DNA from: Phytohabitans sp036906915
Lineage (GTDB): Bacteria; Actinomycetota; Actinomycetes; Mycobacteriales; Micromonosporaceae
Assembly: GCF_036906915.1 (NCBI RefSeq)
Contig: NZ_JBAKHX010000005.1
Span: 167,168-231,167 of the forward strand
Direction of reading: 5' to 3'
Length of the DNA stretch: 64,000 nt
A program made the position numbers and the translations under genes. Each line of letters begins with the position of its first letter. The first letter of the stretch is position 1. This document shows positions 1-7,691 of the stretch, piece by piece. The notes beneath the pieces are model-generated. The model was not told the DNA's origin. It made no database searches and was given only the letters and a program-made list of their open reading frames with translations.

Positions 1-2
1 CG

Positions 3-1382
3 ATGGAGGCGGCCAGGCAGGGCCGGCACCCGATGCTGACCCCCGCCCGGACCGTGACGTTCGTGCACGCCGTCCAGCGCCCGTTGCGGGCACCAGACAC
101 CGCGCTGAAGGCGCACCGCGAGCCCGGCCAGACCTTTGTCACGCTCCACCCGGACTCGCCGCTGCTGGATCCGAAGAGCACCGCGCAACTGGACATCACC
201 GCGAGCTGGGACGACGTGACCGACGCGCCGGTGACCAGCCTCGTCGTCGGCTCCGACGACTCGCCGCAGCCGCAGACGCTGTTCCGCCATGAGTTCGGCG
301 ACACCCGCCATCGGACGGTCAACTACACACTGAGCGCGGTCAGCCGGTTCCGGCACTACTTTCGCGACTCTGACCCGGCCGCCTTCACCCGGGTCAGCAA
401 ACCGCCGCCGGTGGTCGTGCTCAACTCGTGCAGGCCCGCGCCGCCCGTGGTGCGCTCCGCCAGGCCGGCTTTCGAGTGGGTGACGACCGGGAACCTGGAC
501 GCTCCAGGGGCTGTGCTCACCAGGAAACGTTTGAGCACCCGAGTACGTCTCACGCTGCAGCCGCCCTGGCACACCACCGGTGTGGGCGAACTGGTCGGCG
601 TGATCGTGCGGCCCGACAGCGACGAGTCCAGCGCGCTGGATGACTTCGTCTCACTGGTCGGGCACGATCCGCTCTACCCGTCGTTTGGGTTCCTCGCCGG
701 CGGCCCGTTCGCCGGCGACATTATCAGCGGCAGCGGTGCGCAGCGAGCCCTGCGGATCGCTGAGGCCGGCGCGGACGCGGTCGTCAAACCGCATGCGCCC
801 GCATTCCACAGCGGCGAGCAGAGCTGGCTGTGCGACGTGGGTTTCACCGCGGCCTTCAACCACACCTTCGTGCAGCTCGCCGTCGCCCGTTTTCAGCCCA
901 ACAGCCTTGACAGCCTGTGGCTTTCGGAGGTGGTCAGGACGGACATGGTGCCCATCCTGCCCGAGCGGACCCTTACCGTGACCCGCGAGGCGGGCAAGTA
1001 CGCGGTCAAGCTCAGCGGCCCGATCTCGTCCGCCACGGCCGTCAACCGCGTCGACCTGATCATCGAGCGGTGCCGCCGACCCGACGGGATGCCCGCCGAA
1101 CAGGTGGATCTGGTCGAAGTCGGCGACGCGCTCGATGGTGTCGCGGCCTGGAAAAGGCTCACGTCGTTTCCGGCCGTGCCTGCCGGCCTGTCACCCAACC
1201 TGCATTGGGCATCACAGGTGTTCCTGCCCAATGGGCCGGGCGAGTTCCGGCTACGGGTCCGCGAGGTGGAACTGCTGCCCAACTCGGTCGCACAGCCCGG
1301 CATAAGTCTAAAGACCGGCACTGCCGGCGAAGTCAAGGAGCGGACTGTCTTCACCGATATCGTTGCGCTGCCCCAGCTTTAG
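3..1382 (+). CDS. Hypothetical protein, probably 5'-truncated by window edge
   Basis: A long open frame with typical high-GC codon use ends in TAG 82 bp before the subtilase gene. I do not recognise its family. The first codon in the window has no visible ribosome site and the product starts abruptly in a folded-looking segment, so the true start probably lies upstream of base 1. The visible 459 residues are rich in beta-forming and aromatic residues and show no signal peptide, membrane segment or Cys pair pattern. Same-strand proximity to the S8 and M4 proteases suggests a shared role with them, such as a scaffold, inhibitor or substrate-binding partner; that is inference only. Confidence 0.6.
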   Translation: MEAARQGRHPMLTPARTVTFVHAVQRPLRAPDTALKAHREPGQTFVTLHPDSPLLDPKSTAQLDITASWDDVTDAPVTSLVVGSDDSPQPQTLFRHEFGDTRHRTVNYTLSAVSRFRHYFRDSDPAAFTRVSKPPPVVVLNSCRPAPPVVRSARPAFEWVTTGNLDAPGAVLTRKRLSTRVRLTLQPPWHTTGVGELVGVIVRPDSDESSALDDFVSLVGHDPLYPSFGFLAGGPFAGDIISGSGAQRALRIAEAGADAVVKPHAPAFHSGEQSWLCDVGFTAAFNHTFVQLAVARFQPNSLDSLWLSEVVRTDMVPILPERTLTVTREAGKYAVKLSGPISSATAVNRVDLIIERCRRPDGMPAEQVDLVEVGDALDGVAAWKRLTSFPAVPAGLSPNLHWASQVFLPNGPGEFRLRVREVELLPNSVAQPGISLKTGTAGEVKERTVFTDIVALPQL

Positions 1383-1464
1383 GCGGAAATGGCGTTTCCG
1401 GCAACTACCGGTGTTCGCGGTGACAGCATGAAAGTGTCTCTGTTCTGACGCGGGGGAGAGCCCA

Positions 1465-3225
1465 ATGGCAGACGATTGGCAGGCAAGAGCCCATGGCCCG
1501 GACAGGGCACAGCCCGGTGGCGGCCCTGGGCGCCGCGAATTGATTTTGATCGGTGCTCCGGACGCCGAACTCCGTATCACGCCAAGCAGAGCGATGTCGC
1601 TTTCTGGCGCGCCGCTTGGGGTGCTGGAGTCGGTCGCCGCCTCGCAAGAGGTGACGATCCGGCCTCTGTTCGGCGTGTCCGAGGAACGGATCCTAGCCGG
1701 CAGGCCGGCGGATACGGTCGAGACGGTCGAGAGCGCATCGCTCGCACCGGTCATGGCGCGTTTCTATCAGGTCGACGCACCTGACGAGCAGCTCGACGAG
1801 CTCGCCGCGCGGTTGCGCGACAGTCCCGCCGTGGAGGCCGCCTATGTCAAGCCGGCCGCGGATCTGGCCGTGCTGGCACCGGAAAGGACGGCCGAACGGC
1901 TCAACGACATGATGCCGTCCGGTCCCGACGCGCCCCCGGTGACGCCCGATTTCACCTCCCAGCAGGGTTACCTGAACGCGGCGCCGGCCGGAGTGGACGC
2001 CCACTGGGCGTGGACCCAGCCGGGTGGCCGGGGTGCCGGCGTGCGGGTGATCGACTGTGAGTGGGGCTGGCGCTTCACCCACGAGGACCTCACCCAAAAT
2101 CAGGGCGGGGTGGTCGCCGGGACCGCGGATCAGATCCCTGACAGCCGCTCGACCCACCACGGCACCGCCGTGCTCGGCGAAATCAGCGGCGACGTTAGCA
2201 GTGTCGGGGTCACCGGGATCTCGCCGGACGCGGTAATCAGCGCCTCGGCGTTCTCGGTGCCGACCGCCGACGCGATCAAGGCCGCCGCCGACCGGCTCGG
2301 CCCGGGCGACATTCTGTTGCTCGAGATCCATCGCGGCGGCCCTAGATACCCCGGTGGCGACACCCAGCTCGGGTTCATCGCCGTCGAATGGTGGCCCGAC
2401 GACTACACGGCGATCCGCTACGCCGTTTCGCGCGGGATCGTCGTCGTGGAGGCGGCCGGCAACGGCTTCCAGAACCTCGACGACCCCATCTACGACACCC
2501 CGCAGTCCGGCTTCCCGGACTGGTGGCGCAATCCGTTCCGGCGAGCCGAGCTGGACTCCGGCGCGGTCGTCGTCGGTGCCGGCGCGCCGCCGTCGGGCAA
2601 CTTCGGCCCGGACCGCTCCCGGCTGGACTTCTCGAACTTCGGCGCCTGTGTCGACGCGCAGGGTTGGGGCCGCGAGGTCGTCACCACCGGCTACGGCGAC
2701 CTGCAGAGCGGCCCGACCGTCGACGTCTGGTACACCAAGCAATTCAGCGGTACGTCCAGCGCGTCGCCGATCGTGGTGGGTGCGCTGGCGTGCGTGCAGG
2801 GCGTGCTGCGTGCACAGGGCAGGGTGCCGCTGTCGCCGGCGAGGGCCCGAGAGTTGTTGCGGGCCACGGGTTCCCCGCAGCAGGACTCGTCTGAACGACC
2901 CGCCACGCAGCGGATCGGCAACCGTCCGGACCTGCGCCAGCTGATCCCGGCCGCGCTGGAAACGGGGAGCTGGACCGGTGTCCAGTTCAGCGGGCAGGTC
3001 GCGGCGAACGCGACGCAAAGCTGGTTCACCTTCCAGTGGCCGGCGCACTGGCACGTGCTGTGGTCGGTGGTCCCGACAAGTCCGCGCCCGGGCGCCCCGC
3101 AGCTGCGGTATCGCACGCGGGTCGAGCGAGCAAGCGACTTCCACGCCACGTACTGGATCGAGATCACAAACCTGGTTGACGCACCGGTGGACTTCGAGGC
3201 CCGCTTCGTCGTCCTCGGCTGGTGA
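1465..3225 (+). CDS. S8 family subtilisin-like serine protease with C-terminal beta domain
   Basis: Serine endopeptidase of 586 aa. The catalytic triad is readable: Asp197 (in VIDCEWGW), His232 (HHGTAV) and Ser431 (GTSSASP); Asn333 in EAAGNG is the likely oxyanion-hole residue. A GGGGGAGAG ribosome site lies 5-6 bases before the ATG. Residues 1-170 form an N-terminal extension that may act as a prodomain. No signal peptide is visible, which is unusual because S8 enzymes are normally exported. Residues 503-586 form a separate C-terminal domain with the core WFTFQWP/WHVLW. The same domain recurs as the next gene, so it is probably a transferable binding or targeting module. The call as a protease is secure; substrate and location are unknown. 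Confidence 0.93.
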   Translation: MADDWQARAHGPDRAQPGGGPGRRELILIGAPDAELRITPSRAMSLSGAPLGVLESVAASQEVTIRPLFGVSEERILAGRPADTVETVESASLAPVMARFYQVDAPDEQLDELAARLRDSPAVEAAYVKPAADLAVLAPERTAERLNDMMPSGPDAPPVTPDFTSQQGYLNAAPAGVDAHWAWTQPGGRGAGVRVIDCEWGWRFTHEDLTQNQGGVVAGTADQIPDSRSTHHGTAVLGEISGDVSSVGVTGISPDAVISASAFSVPTADAIKAAADRLGPGDILLLEIHRGGPRYPGGDTQLGFIAVEWWPDDYTAIRYAVSRGIVVVEAAGNGFQNLDDPIYDTPQSGFPDWWRNPFRRAELDSGAVVVGAGAPPSGNFGPDRSRLDFSNFGACVDAQGWGREVVTTGYGDLQSGPTVDVWYTKQFSGTSSASPIVVGALACVQGVLRAQGRVPLSPARARELLRATGSPQQDSSERPATQRIGNRPDLRQLIPAALETGSWTGVQFSGQVAANATQSWFTFQWPAHWHVLWSVVPTSPRPGAPQLRYRTRVERASDFHATYWIEITNLVDAPVDFEARFVVLGW

Positions 3226-3248
3226 CCTTTACCAAAAGGAGACGCACA

Positions 3249-3503
3249 ATGCGTATCGGAACCCAGTTCACCGGATCGCTCGACGCCGGTCAGAGCGGCA
3301 GCTGGTTCACCCACTCCTGGCCCCAGGAGTGGCATGTGCTGTGGCACGTCATGCCGCTCACCCCGGCGCAGGGCGCGCCGGGGGTCGAGTGGGACGTCGA
3401 GGTCGAGCGGGCCGACGCGGCGAAGGTGACCTACTGGTTCACCATCCGCAATCTCAGCAACGCGCCCATGAACTTCGAGGCCCGCTACGCGGTCATGAAC
3501 TGA
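3249..3503 (+). CDS. Free-standing homologue of the preceding protease's C-terminal domain
   Basis: An 84-aa protein. The ATG at 3249 is preferred over the upstream ATG at 3222 because AAGGAG (3236-3241) sits 7 bases before it. Almost the whole product aligns with residues 503-586 of the S8 protease just upstream. Shared landmarks are GxQF.G, SWFT..WP, WHVLW.V.P, GAP, VERA, TYW..I.NL, AP..FEAR. It has no signal peptide or Cys. The pair arose by domain duplication or by fission of a fused domain. It could be an immunity/inhibitor-like partner, a second copy of a sugar- or surface-binding domain, or a complex subunit. The gene starts 23 bases after the protease stop and is probably co-transcribed. 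Confidence 0.85.
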   Translation: MRIGTQFTGSLDAGQSGSWFTHSWPQEWHVLWHVMPLTPAQGAPGVEWDVEVERADAAKVTYWFTIRNLSNAPMNFEARYAVMN

Positions 3504-3516
3504 GGGAGGGCAAGCC

Positions 3517-3747
3517 GTGAAGAAGCGCATCACCAACGACGGCCAGCCGGTCGACGCGGGTTCCGCTCCCGTCAACGGCCCTACAACGCCCCGATCGTCC
3601 ACAATAGACGATACTGCCCGTGACGGCGGATCGCCGCCGGCCTGGCTGGTGGACGGCATCGCGGCGGCCGGCGGCCTGATGTCCGCGCCGTCAACACCGC
3701 GCAGTGGCGGCGCGGCCCGCAACGCCGGAGGCCCACCCGGACGTTAG
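3517..3747 (+). CDS. Small hypothetical protein, Pro/Gly/Ser-rich
   Basis: A 76-aa frame with a GTG start, preceded at about 8 bases by GGGAGGG just after the stop of the previous gene. The product is low in complexity (many P, G, S, T, A), has no Cys and no membrane segment, and looks disordered except for a short hydrophobic stretch (AWLVDGIAAAGGLM). The ribosome site and tight spacing in the protease cluster support it as a gene; composition alone would not. Function unknown. Confidence 0.5.
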   Translation: MKKRITNDGQPVDAGSAPVNGPTTPRSSTIDDTARDGGSPPAWLVDGIAAAGGLMSAPSTPRSGGAARNAGGPPGR

Positions 3748-3886
3748 ACGATCGTGACCGGGTGTGCCCCCGCCGTCCTCTGACGTTCGGCGGCGCACAC
3801 CCGGTTCGCGTCCTGGTTCAGCAAGCGTCCACGAGTTTGAGAAGTGTCACTCAAATGCGGCAAGACGTCCTGAGAGGAGCAGTACC

Positions 3887-5578
3887 GTGGCCGAGAACGG
3901 TCTGAAGACCTTTTCCATGCACAGCAGCGACGACAAGTACGAGCGCACCGTCGCCACCATATCCGGGGAGCTGGCAGATGCCGACCGGTCGCTCCCCGCG
4001 GAGCTTGCGCCGGAGAATCAGGATCCGGAGACCGTGGCCCGGCGCTATCTCAACCAGATGATCGCCAGTCCGGCGGTGCCCTCCCTCACCGCGGCTCCGG
4101 CTGAGACCGCGACGTACTACCAGACCGTCGCCACCGAGGCGGTGCCGTTGACCGGTACGAAGGTGGTCAAGTTCGCGCAGTACCTGCACCACATCCCGGT
4201 CTACGGCTCACTCATCACGATCGAGTTGGACGACGACAACTCGCTGCTGTCGGTCAACTCCGCGCTCGGTGAGCCCGAAAAGGTCGACCCCGTCGCCAGC
4301 GTCTCCCCGGCGCGGGCCAAGGAGGTGATCGCCGAGGACGGCGGGGCGTTCTCGCCACCTGCGGAGCTGCCGCGCCTCTACTACTACTTCGACGACCGCA
4401 AGCGGCGGGGCACTTGGCGGCTGGTGTACATCGCGAAGAACGTGCGGCGAGAAGCCGCCGGAAATGGGGCCGCTTCGTCGATGCCGCAGCTGTTCGACTA
4501 CGTGATTGACGCGCACGGCAAGGGTGAGCTCATCGCGCGGCTGCCCCGCTCGCAGTCGGTCACCTGGAGGCCGGAGGAACTGGAGACGGCTGACGCGCTC
4601 GGCAAGCCGCGGCACATCCGGGCAGAGCACAACGAGAGCGGCAAACACCGGTTGAGCGACACGGTCCGCCATGTACAAACCCACAACTTCAACTTCCGCG
4701 ATATCGCCCGCGGCGACGGCATCCTGCCGGGCGACATCGTGGTCAACCCACCCAAGCCGTGGGACACCGGTGCGATCAGCGCCCACGCCAATGCCGAGGA
4801 GGTCGTCGACTTCCTGTTCCAAGAGCTGCACCGCAACGGCCTGGACAATCTCGGTAGCCCAGTGGTGTCCAGCATCAACTGCACCTTCCGAAACGCGAAC
4901 CCGGCCAACAAGGAATGGCGGAACGCGGCCTGGATCGGCACCCAGATGGTTTACGGCCAACGCATGGTCAACGGCAAGCTCCGCTCCTATGCCGTGGCAA
5001 AGGACGTGGTCGCGCACGAGATCATCCACGGGCTCACCGACCACACAGCCCGACTGGAGTACCGGCGCGAGTCTGGGGCCCTGAACGAGTCGTACTCTGA
5101 CATCCTCGGAATCATCATCTCCAACCGACACCTGCCCGACATCGGCGACTGGAACTGGGAGTTGGGTGAGGATCTCGACGGGACCGGTGTGCCCATTCGC
5201 GATCTAAGCGATCCCACCCTGCATGGCCAACCAGCGCACATGGACGACTTCCGCCAGCTGAATCCTGGCGAGGTGCCCAGCGACGCCAACGACCATGGCT
5301 TCGTCCACGTCAACAGCGGCATCCACAACAAGGCCGCGCACAACCTCATCACTTCGAAGGCGTCCACCGGGAAGTTTCTCTTCACACCGCACGAGGTGGC
5401 GGCGTTGTTCTACCTCGCCTTGTCCCAGCGCCTGACTCGCACTTCGGGTTTCAGCGCGAGCCGCCGGGGTGTTGTCCTGTCCGCCCTGACGCTGTTTCGC
5501 AATGATCCGCAGGCGACCAGGACCAAGAAACTCGCCGCCATCGCCAAGGCCTTCGACGACGTAGGAATCACCGCCTAG
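3887..5578 (+). CDS. M4 family thermolysin-like zinc metalloprotease
   Basis: Secreted-type neutral protease fold, 563 aa from the GTG at 3887, chosen because GAGAGGAG lies 7-8 bases upstream; an earlier in-frame ATG (3764) has no such site. Zinc ligands and catalytic residues are visible: HEIIH at 377-381, Glu401 in GALNESYSD, and His480 in NSGIHNKAAH, which matches the catalytic His of thermolysin. Residues about 60-130 resemble an FTP-type inhibitory propeptide. As with the S8 enzyme, no signal peptide precedes the propeptide, which is atypical for M4. Enzyme class is secure; export route is unknown. Confidence 0.93.
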   Translation: MAENGLKTFSMHSSDDKYERTVATISGELADADRSLPAELAPENQDPETVARRYLNQMIASPAVPSLTAAPAETATYYQTVATEAVPLTGTKVVKFAQYLHHIPVYGSLITIELDDDNSLLSVNSALGEPEKVDPVASVSPARAKEVIAEDGGAFSPPAELPRLYYYFDDRKRRGTWRLVYIAKNVRREAAGNGAASSMPQLFDYVIDAHGKGELIARLPRSQSVTWRPEELETADALGKPRHIRAEHNESGKHRLSDTVRHVQTHNFNFRDIARGDGILPGDIVVNPPKPWDTGAISAHANAEEVVDFLFQELHRNGLDNLGSPVVSSINCTFRNANPANKEWRNAAWIGTQMVYGQRMVNGKLRSYAVAKDVVAHEIIHGLTDHTARLEYRRESGALNESYSDILGIIISNRHLPDIGDWNWELGEDLDGTGVPIRDLSDPTLHGQPAHMDDFRQLNPGEVPSDANDHGFVHVNSGIHNKAAHNLITSKASTGKFLFTPHEVAALFYLALSQRLTRTSGFSASRRGVVLSALTLFRNDPQATRTKKLAAIAKAFDDVGITA

Positions 5579-5628
5579 CACGGCTGGGAGCCCGTTGCCG
5601 GACGCACGGGAGAAGCGCGAAGGCGCCC

Positions 5629-5880
5629 CTGGAGACCCACGCCGCGGGCAACTACAACCGGACGGCCACGGGCCTGCTCCAAGCCGTCCCGGGCACCAGC
5701 TCCGCGGGCCACATGACGTTCGGGCCGAACCACACCTTCGCTCCCGGTTCGTACAACGTGGAGTTCGTGATGCGGTCGAACAACGGTCACCGGATCCAGT
5801 GTGAGGTCGATGTCCGGCAGGTGCGCGTCGTACTGCTTTTGCACGCCCTGGGCATCGCGCACTTGAGGTTGACACTGTGA
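5629..5880 (+). pseudogene. Relic of a secreted/beta-rich protein, no start codon
   Basis: After the M4 stop, one frame reads a plausible protein for 83 codons (ETHAAGNYNRTATGL, then GHMTFGPNHTFAPGSYNVEF) and ends in TGA at 5878-5880. It has no ATG/GTG start or ribosome site of its own. The segment reads like the C-terminal part of a larger, possibly extracellular, beta-structured protein. It is best explained as a gene remnant. The parent family is not recognised. Confidence 0.35.
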
Positions 5881-5895
5881 CAAGGTCTTCACTGG

Positions 5896-6591
5896 GTGCA
5901 GGAGGTGGTCCCCATCAGCTCGACCCACAGGAATTCACAGGTCACGCGCTTGCTCGACGCGTTGGGCGCCGGAAACCCGTCGACGCGGCTCCAGGCGGCC
6001 CTGGCGGCTGGTAGGCACGCCGACCCTGGTCTCGTTGGTGAGCTTGTGGCGCGGTGCGCGATCGAGCCCGACTTCTTCGTGCGGGACATGCTTACCTGGG
6101 CGTTGACCCGCCTCCCGTCGGAGGTCACGGTGCCCAGGCTCCGCACGGAGCTTGGCTCCGAGTGCGCTCAGGCCCGAAGCCAGGCGTTGCATACGCTGTC
6201 AAAGATCGGCGATGGCGAGGCGTGGCCCGCGATCACGCGGTCGTTGTTGCACGACGCCGACGACGAGGTCGCGCGGAGCGCATGGCGTGCTGCCGTCGTC
6301 CTCGTGCCCGCTGGCGAAGAGAAGGGACTGGCTGAGGAGCTAGCCGCACAACTCAGTCGCGGCGACCGGAAGGTGCAACTGAGTCTCAGCCGAGCACTCG
6401 TCGCACTCGGAGACGTGATCGAGCCGGTCCTGCAGACCGCACTGGCCGGTGACGACCCGGCAGTGCGTGCGCATGCCCGCGCCACCCAGCGGCTCCTGCT
6501 CGACCCGGATGCCGGGTTCGACTCATCCGTCGACGAGGCGAAACGGATCGTCGCGCTCGGTCCGGAACGCATCGAGGGTGCCGCGTGCTGA
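5896..6591 (+). CDS. HEAT-repeat protein
   Basis: A 231-aa alpha-solenoid protein. Successive helical pairs with the HEAT pattern run from about residue 20 to 205 (for example QAALAAGRHADPGLVGEL, RDMLTWALTRLPSEV, ARSQALHTLSKIGD). It probably serves as a binding scaffold. The GTG at 5896 opens the frame, but the only good Shine-Dalgarno sequence (GGAGG, 5901-5905) lies downstream of it, eight bases before an ATC codon at 5914. Initiation may therefore occur at ATC or from a damaged ATG. The stop overlaps the start of the following MerR-HEAT gene, so the two are translationally coupled and probably work together. Confidence 0.8.
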   Translation: MQEVVPISSTHRNSQVTRLLDALGAGNPSTRLQAALAAGRHADPGLVGELVARCAIEPDFFVRDMLTWALTRLPSEVTVPRLRTELGSECAQARSQALHTLSKIGDGEAWPAITRSLLHDADDEVARSAWRAAVVLVPAGEEKGLAEELAAQLSRGDRKVQLSLSRALVALGDVIEPVLQTALAGDDPAVRAHARATQRLLLDPDAGFDSSVDEAKRIVALGPERIEGAAC

Positions 6592-7598
6592 TCGGCGAGG
6601 TGGCACGCCGCTCGGGCGTGAGTACCCGGATGCTCAGGCACTACGACTCCCTCGGGCTGGTGCGACCGACAGGCCGCACGGTGGGTGGCTACCGCGAGTA
6701 CTCCGCCGAGGACATTCGCCGGATTTTCCATGTAGAGAGTCTGCGGTCGCTGGGATTGTCGCTGCGACAAATCGCGCGCGCTCTGGCCGATCCCGCCTTC
6801 GCACCGTCGGCACTGGTCGGTGACCTCATCCGACGAACCGAAGACCGACTGAAGCGGGAGCAGGAGTTACTCGAGCGACTCCGTACTGTCGATGCCTTGG
6901 CGCCCTGCGGCTGGCAGGACGTCCTGCACATCGTCGAGCTCCTGCAGGGGCTCAACTCGCCCAGTGCCGCGCGCCGGCAGCAAAGCGTCCTGGCCTCGGC
7001 CGAGGACGTGCCGGTTCCCGCCGAGTTGCTGGCTGGGGCGGTCCTCGCCGAATCCGATCCGAACGTCGCCGGCGCGCTGCGGTGGGCCCTCGCGCGAGCG
7101 GGCGGTGACGGGTTGGCGAGCGTGGCATCCGGCCTGTATTCAGAGAACGTCGACATCCGGCGGCGCGCGGTCCTGGCGATCGCCGAGATGCCCGGTGACG
7201 AGGCGACCGCGGTGCTCGCGGACGCACTCGAAGACTCGGACACCACGGTTCGCAGGCACGCTGCTCTGGCATTGGGTACGCGTGGCGCGACCGCGGCCGT
7301 GGCGACACTCGTCGCCATGGTGGTCGAGGGCACGAACGACGTCGAGGCGGCCGAGGTCCTGGGCGCATTGTCACTGGACCCAGGGTGCGCGGACCCGATC
7401 ATGAGTGCACTGGTCGACGAGCTCGCCGCACACCCCGCAGACCCCGCGGTGCGGATACGCCTTGCCCAGGCATTCGCCGAGATGCCGGCGACCCTCGCGC
7501 AGGGCGTCCTGCGGCAACTGGCCCACGACGAGGATCGGGCGGTCGCCCTCATCGCCTCGACCCTCGTGGGAATGCTCGAAGAACGGTCCAACGGCTGA
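6585..7598 (+). CDS. MerR-family regulator fused to HEAT repeats
   Basis: A 337-aa protein. Residues 1-70 are a MerR winged helix (MLIGEVARRSGVSTRMLRHY, then GYREYSAEDIRRI) followed by the dimerisation helix with LGLSLRQIARAL. Residues about 120-330 are HEAT repeats (ELLAGAVLAESDPNVAGALR, RRRAVLAIAEMPGDEA, VRRHAALALGTRGA). A solenoid in place of the usual small effector domain is unusual for MerR proteins. The GTG start overlaps the stop of the upstream HEAT gene by seven bases. It probably regulates transcription in response to a protein partner, perhaps the neighbouring HEAT protein; that link is inferred. Confidence 0.88.
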   Translation: MLIGEVARRSGVSTRMLRHYDSLGLVRPTGRTVGGYREYSAEDIRRIFHVESLRSLGLSLRQIARALADPAFAPSALVGDLIRRTEDRLKREQELLERLRTVDALAPCGWQDVLHIVELLQGLNSPSAARRQQSVLASAEDVPVPAELLAGAVLAESDPNVAGALRWALARAGGDGLASVASGLYSENVDIRRRAVLAIAEMPGDEATAVLADALEDSDTTVRRHAALALGTRGATAAVATLVAMVVEGTNDVEAAEVLGALSLDPGCADPIMSALVDELAAHPADPAVRIRLAQAFAEMPATLAQGVLRQLAHDEDRAVALIASTLVGMLEERSNG

Positions 7599-7691
7599 AC
7601 CCCTGGCGGATTGTCTCAGCCCGTCCCGGTGGCTGCAGTCGTTTCCCGCGTACTCGCCACGATGGATCGCGCCGTGTTCACCATCGAGGCT

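Noticed and set aside
1693..3144. A 483-codon minus-strand open frame over the subtilase
   Set aside because: The plus strand carries the intact S8 triad. The antisense frame has no start signal.
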